A model generated the notes under the pieces. It saw only the letters and a list, made by a program, of their open reading frames with translations, made no database searches and was not told the origin of the DNA. From Cryptomeria japonica (Eukaryota > Streptophyta > Pinopsida > Cupressales > Cupressaceae), in the NCBI RefSeq assembly GCF_030272615.1, contig NC_081415.1:107698406-107762405 (forward strand): a stretch of DNA of 64,000 nucleotides, read 5' to 3'. A program made the position numbers and the translations under genes. Below are positions 58,692 to 64,000 of this stretch, one piece after another; the stretch's first letter is position 1; each line of letters begins with the position of its first letter.

Positions 58692-60633
58692 ATGGAAACC
58701 ATCCGGGATCTGGTAGCAAAAAAAAAATGGAAAACTTCGAGCTCAGAAAGATCTCGGATCCCTCTTTTGCTAAATGATGGTATACATATAGATATGTATC
58801 AGCCCCAATGGTTTCTTGAAGGGGGCAGATGGATTGACAGATGCCAACCTTTTTACCAAAAACAACATCAAGCAGTTCCTTCCCTGAGCAAAGATCAAAT
58901 CACAAGCCAAATGAAGTGTCTGAATAAATCTTGGGCCTCCATGACCCAAACGGAGGCCGATACCTCAATAGAATTTAAGGAGGCGGGATACCTTTACGAT
59001 CGATAGCACGTAGCAGAGAACCTTGAAAGACATGGGTTGAAGAAAGGTAGGAGTGGGTGGTTTAGGTAAACAAATATTTTGAAAGCATATCAGATTGACA
59101 ATTGGAGATCCAGGAACCTAGGAATCATCTTCCAAACCAACGAAACTTGGAATAGAAAGGGAGATCTTAAAGAAACTGGTGAGTGCTCCTAGAAACATAT
59201 GGAATTTCAAAATTAGGTGAGTGACTCCACTTTGACAATCCTTTTGAATGATAGTAGAAATAATGAAATGGGGGAAGATGTTCAGAATAGATGCATATTC
59301 ACCAAATGGGGTGGGGGACACTGGGGACGAGGAAATTTTGCTAACTGGTGTAGAGATCAATGAGAAAATGGAAATAAGTTCAAGTCTCTCCCTAATGATT
59401 ACTTTCTGGTTGAATTCCTGGATGGAAATGAAAGATGGAAAACCCTAAACAATGGCCCCTATATATTGGACGATATTGGAGTTCATTTGATAGATTGGCA
59501 ACCAAATTTCGACCCTAAGACCCATGATATTTTTCCTAAATGTCTGGTGTAGGTAAGGATATACAATATACCATTAGAATAATGGAATACAGTCTCTTTG
59601 AAAGAAATTAGCAATTGTTTCGGATCTTTTATATCTACAAATGAAATCCTAGAAAACGAGATCTGGGGAAGTTTTGCAAGGATATGCATTAGTGTCAACC
59701 AAATTTCAAGCGTGTCGAATAAAGTTAGGATCTTGGGTAATGGGGAGGTGTGGATGCAGAGAATTGAGAGAAAAGATCAAATGTTAATCTATCCTAAATT
59801 CTTTTCTAGAGAACATATTGGGGGTGGAGTGTGAAGTTTCACCAAAAATCTCTAGAGCATATTCATGCACACAAAAGATAGGTTTACCACATGTAGATAA
59901 TAGGATCAAAGAATAGATTAAGGATCCCCTCTCTGACTCAGTATTACTAGAGCGGATGAATGAAGTTATGGACAACACAAAGCCCCAAAGAAAATTATTG
60001 GTTGAGGAAATTATGGAAGTTTTTGAGATCCCTTCCATCCCCACAAATAGATCACAATAGGGGATGTCACATCAGTGTGACATAGTTCAGATACAAGCAG
60101 ACAAATTAGTGGAAGACAATATGGTATACCTGCAAACACTACTTCAAGAGGCAAAATCTCTGCAATCCAAGATAGAATCGCAGATGAGGTTTTCACCAGT
60201 CCTACATGGTGAGTAACTTCTCATTTCCCCAAAGGGGGATAAGGAAGATAAGACTATCATGGAGAGATCAAAACATGAGAAATAGGGACTACAACAGGAA
60301 ATATGCATACAACCTGAGCATATCATTGGAGAACATAATGGAGGTACAGGTGTAGATGATTTGGAAGTCCATTTGGAAGAGATTGGTGATGAGGATTCTG
60401 GATCGGAGTGGGAAGAGGATTATGAAAGAGGAACTGAGGAAGTGGACAATTGCAGCTTGAAAGGGTTTGAGGTCACTATATATAAAATCAACAAGCCTAA
60501 AATCAAACCTAAGGGTAGGAGAGGGCACAAGTCAAACAAACCAATGTTGAAGTTAGCAACAATGGCTACTAGACAAACCAAAATTTTGATAGGGAAGGGT
60601 GCTCCCCTTCCCCAGCGGCAATCAAGATCATGA
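58692..60633 (+). pseudogene. LINE-B2 ORF1 (DUF4283-type protein)
   Basis: The true N-terminus is present: METIRDLVAKKKWKTSSSER, open for 104 codons to a TAG at 59004-59006, then broken by stops and frame changes. The DUF4283-like core lies around 59390-59720. The acidic then basic C-terminal part (60361-60633) is intact and ends PQRQSRS. Its TGA (60631-60633) overlaps the ORF2 ATG (60630) as ATGA. Confidence 0.72.
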
Positions 60634-63285
60634 CATGGAATGTCAGGGGCTTGTATGCCCCTAACAAATGGAGCTTGATCAAGTGTCAAATTGATGAGTC
60701 AAAAGGAGATATTTGGATTCTAAAATAAATAAGGTGGAATAGAACTGATATCGATAAGCGAATGAGGTTGTGGAGGAAATGGTCTGGGAAATTTGTGGAA
60801 GCTGAGGGTGCCTCAGGAGGTATTGGAATTATTTGGAATCCGCTGGTGGTCAAGGGAGAAGTTGTGGATGAGGGGAAGAACTGGCAGCAATGCATGATAA
60901 CTCTACTAAGTTGCAATGAATCCTTTTTTATTTTCAATGTCTATGGGCCTACTGCTACCCTTGAAAATAGGGAACTTTAAAATCTCATCACAAGCAAACT
61001 AGATGGATGCAGTAGGGCAAAAAGTATAATTATGGTGGATTTCAATGCCACCTTAAATGATCAAGAGAAGGAAAGTGGTATTCAAAGGCCCAATATTTTC
61101 CAAAGAGATTTCCATAATTTTATTAACTACAATCAACTTATGGATATTATCCCCAAGAATGGTGTTTCTAATTGAATAAATAGTAGGGCAACATTTTCTA
61201 ATATTGCAAAAAGATTAGATAGATTTTTGTTTTATGGAGATTGGGCTACATATAATTACCTGATAGAAGCCCGCATCCTTCCTTTTTTAGGCTCAGATCA
61301 TTACCCTATTCAGTTGGATGTATCGTCATGCCATCCTGAAGGAGGCATCCCTTTCAAGTTCAAAAAAATGTTGAGCAGGGACCTCGGTCTAAAGAATTTG
61401 ATCTTAGTTTGGTGGAGTGAGATTTCAGTGGGACATAACCCACACATGTATAAATTTTGCAAGAGGTTGAAATACATTAAAATGAAGATCAAAGAATGGA
61501 ATCAAGTACACTTGAAGAAAATTTTCGCAGAGAAAAGAAAAGTGATGGAAGAACTTGGGAGAATCAATGGAATTATCATTTATAATGGTATGAGCAATGA
61601 GGACTTCCTCAAAGAAAAAATGCTAAAAGATGAGCTCAATGAGATCTTGAAAAAGGAATAAATTCATTGGAGACAAAAATCGAGAGAGATTTGGCTCAAG
61701 GAAGGAGACAAAAATACCAAGTTTATCCACAGATCCGCAATTGCTAACAGAAACAAGAGCATAATTTTGCAAATAAAGAAAGCGGATGGTAGCATGGCTC
61801 AGAATATGGAGGAAGTCAGTAAAAAAGGAGAGAGATTTTTTGAATCCATTCTAAATAGAGGTAATCAGGTGGATCGAGTGGATCGAGTGGCTAGGGACAA
61901 GATCTTAGACTCGATCACAGTGATAATATCTAAAGATCAAAATAAAGAGCTATACAAATGCATTGATGAGGAGGAACTCGGGAAATAAACCTTCCAGCTT
62001 AACCCGGACAAGGCCCCTAGTCCTAATGGTTTTCTTGTGGCTTTTTTCCACTCCTATTGGGGCATCATATGTAAATATCTTCATCGAGCCGTGGAAGAGT
62101 CAAGAAAAAAGATGGCTATGCTGGGAGCTATCAATCACACCTTTCTATCTCTAATCCCAAAAAAGAGCTGCCCTCAGGAGATGGGGGACTTTAGACCTAT
62201 TTCCCTTTGTAATAGAGTATACAAGGATTTAACAAAGATCATTGCAAATAGGTTGAAATGGATTATCAATCTTATTATTTCTCATGAGCAAAGTAGTTTC
62301 ACCCTAGGTAGATCGATTATTGAATGTATCATCATGTCCCATGAAACACTTCACTCTGCCAGAAAAACCAAGGATACCTGCATGATTATGAAGCTCAATA
62401 TTCTAAAATCATACGATCTAGTGGATAGGGAATTCCTTTTTGAAGTCTTGGATAAATTTGGATTTGGAGATTGTTGGATTAAGTGGATAAGGAGTTGCCT
62501 ATCTAACCCAAAGTTCTTTGTGCTAGTAAATGGGTCTACTCATGGTGTTTTCTCCTCCACCTGAGGAATAAGACAGGGAGACCCAGTCTCCCCCTTTCTC
62601 TTCATCATTATGGTAGAGGCCTTGGGTAGATCTATTCGCGGTTTGTACCAGGATGGGCGTTGAGTGGGGGTGAACGAGGAAAATGGGGTTGAGCATACTA
62701 CTCACCTCCAATTTGGGGATGACACAATCCTCTTTGGGGCTTCGAGTAGGAGTGAGGAAAGAATCATTAAATCTTTGTTGGATGAATACTGCAAAGCATC
62801 AAGGCAAAGCATTAACTAGAATAAATCAAAAGTCTTCTTCATCAATACACAACCAAGGCTTCAAAGAGCCTTGTCTAGGATTCTAAACCTAAGGGTTGCA
62901 AACTTCCCAGGAAGGGTTTTGGGCACCCCCCTATTTTCAAGTCTAAACAAGATTAGCTATTGGGACATGTTGATTGCAAAATGAAAGTTAAAGATAGAAA
63001 ATTGGAAGGGCAAGTGGCTATCTTCGATCGGGAGAATCATTATGATCAATTCAGTATTGGTTGTGATCTTTGTATTCTCAATGGCATACTTAAAATTCCC
63101 TACAACTATTGAAGATAACCTCATCTGGACCATGAGGAAATTTATGTGGAACGAAGTAGGTGAAAAAGATAAGTTTCCCTTGGTTGCCTAGTAGAAAAGC
63201 AGTCTACCCAATGAATTGGGGGGTGCAGGCATTCGTCAACTATCTTTAATGAACTTGGCCATGGGTGCAAAGCTTGTATGGGCCA
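60630..63285 (+). pseudogene. LINE-B2 ORF2 (endonuclease-reverse transcriptase), 3' truncated
   Basis: A single frame from 60630 to beyond 62817, interrupted only by stops (among them 61173-61175 TGA, 61659-61661 TAA, 61986-61988 TAA, 62562-62564 TGA, 62817-62819 TAG). The endonuclease begins MTWNVRGLYAPNKW and keeps VDFNATL and GSDHYPIQLDVS. The RT keeps IPKKSCPQEMGDFRPISLCN, LKLNILKSYDLVD (the catalytic Asp position reads Asn), RQGDPVSPFLF and FGDD. Three stops coincide with those of LINE-B1. Confidence 0.85.
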
Positions 63286-64000
63286 ACTGATGTATAAATA
63301 GGAGGAGGAGGTGTATCCTGACCAACTGTTGTATGCTGGGGTGGGGCAGTAGGATGTGTAGTAGTAGTAGGCTGAGAATATGTATGCTCACAACCACGGC
63401 TAGAAGCACCCAGTCTACCAAGTACATGCCTAACAAATGATGGGGCCTCCTCTAGTGGGATCCCATGCTCCATAGCAATGTCCTGATATGAATCCAAGAG
63501 ATCACTGGATAAACATGCGCTCATCTGTCGTAAAGGATCTATGTCATGTATGCGTGCAACATCCATCGGCGATGGTATGTCTACTCGAACATATGGATCA
63601 TCACTCATTGATTCATCATGAATGCTAGTATGAGAGTGCAACAAACATATACCCACTCGATCTAATGTCATCTCATCCACCTGTGTGGCTATAGTAGCAA
63701 TACTGGAAAAGATGGGTTGTTGAGTGTACATCTAGTACACTATCTACAGCATGTGCTAGGTCCGCACTCTTGGGAAGAACCACAAGGTTTGGACCAGTCA
63801 ATGCCCACTTAGTAACGGGCAGGGCTGCACCTGGTCGTCTAAACTTATCTGAAAAATTTGTGTAGTCAACATCATCCAACAAATGAAACTCTGCAAATAA
63901 TTATTTGCAGAAATAAAGGGGCAACTCATCCTTTTGGGGCCACCTATGATGAGTGGCTAACCATCTAGGATAGATAAAAGGTGCTACTAGTGCATCCGTG
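63286..64000 (-). pseudogene. unrecognised reading frame, cut at the LINE-B2 junction
   Basis: On the minus strand two overlapping frames read as one protein after a one-base shift near 63700. The upstream part includes DDVDYTNFSDKFRRPGAALP and LVVLPKSADLAHAVDSVLDV. The downstream part (63731-63286) includes VRVDIPSPMDVARIHDIDP and a Thr/Pro/His-rich tail (PTTTTHPTAPPQHTT). The frame continues toward the right window edge with at least one stop near 63899. The sequence ends at the duplication breakpoint, after which it reads into LINE. I do not recognise the family. It could be a transposon-encoded accessory protein or a host gene fragment. Confidence 0.4.

Larger units (their letters stand above)
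54290..63285. repeat. segmental duplication, copy 2 (gypsy A3 + LINE-B2)
   Basis: Colinear with 18115-26220. It keeps the LTR start, a 195-bp spacer and the LINE 5' end that copy 1 has lost, and lacks part of gag that copy 1 has kept. Confidence 0.85.
58541..63285 (+). mobile_element. L1-type LINE retrotransposon LINE-B2, 3' truncated
   Basis: It starts GGAAGAGATGGTGCG directly after the left target-site copy, with a 151-base 5' leader and ORF1 ATG at 58692. It proceeds through ORF1 and ORF2 and is cut at 63285 inside the RT thumb/connection region. The 5' end appears complete, which is unusual for a LINE copy. Confidence 0.87.

Overview
The window is plant nuclear DNA from a large, repeat-rich genome. 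The evidence is plant-type Ty3/gypsy and L1-type LINE proteins, a plant F-box gene, GT-AG introns with TATA promoters, and long AT-rich spacers. A gymnosperm-like genome is plausible, but the sequence does not settle the species. At least half of the window is transposable-element sequence. I see no bacterial genes, CRISPR array, rRNA or tRNA.

Layout: (1) 1-3068, left-truncated gypsy element A1 (minus strand) with a TG...CA LTR. (2) 3103-8838, a decayed L1-type LINE (LINE-X). (3) 8839-16700, mostly non-TE DNA with a 1.36 kb inverted repeat (12023-13378) and an apparently intact two-exon gene on the minus strand (13900-14533). (4) 16713-29166, gypsy A2 fused to LINE-B1. (5) 29179-42911, AT-rich DNA with an F-box gene carrying one frameshift (minus, 32527-33959), an R-SNARE longin exon remnant (35211-35388), two cullin-1 exons (39457-39800) and a pair of convergent Helitron-like 3' ends (about 40565-40645). 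(6) 42912-52700, complete gypsy element C with two LTRs but no reverse transcriptase or integrase core. (7) 53583-54289, an LTR-like fragment. (8) 54290-63285, gypsy A3 followed by LINE-B2. (9) 63286-64000, an unrecognised broken reading frame on the minus strand.

The strongest structural result concerns the A-B pairs. 18115-26220 and 54290-63285 are paralogous, with the same gypsy LTR followed by the same LINE in the same orientation. The duplication ends fall inside the elements. The 12-bp target-site duplication of the single ancestral LINE insertion is now split: its left half is at 58529-58540, before LINE-B2, and its right half is at 29167-29178, after LINE-B1. A2-B1 has lost 1004 bp across the LTR/LINE junction between 5-bp AAACC microhomologies. 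The two LINE copies also share three premature stops.

Decay is mostly by nonsense change in otherwise single-frame ORFs (CAA, CAG, CGA or TGG to stop), the pattern expected from deamination of methylated cytosine. Probable host genes are the two-exon gene and the F-box gene. The remaining host-like sequences are fragments.
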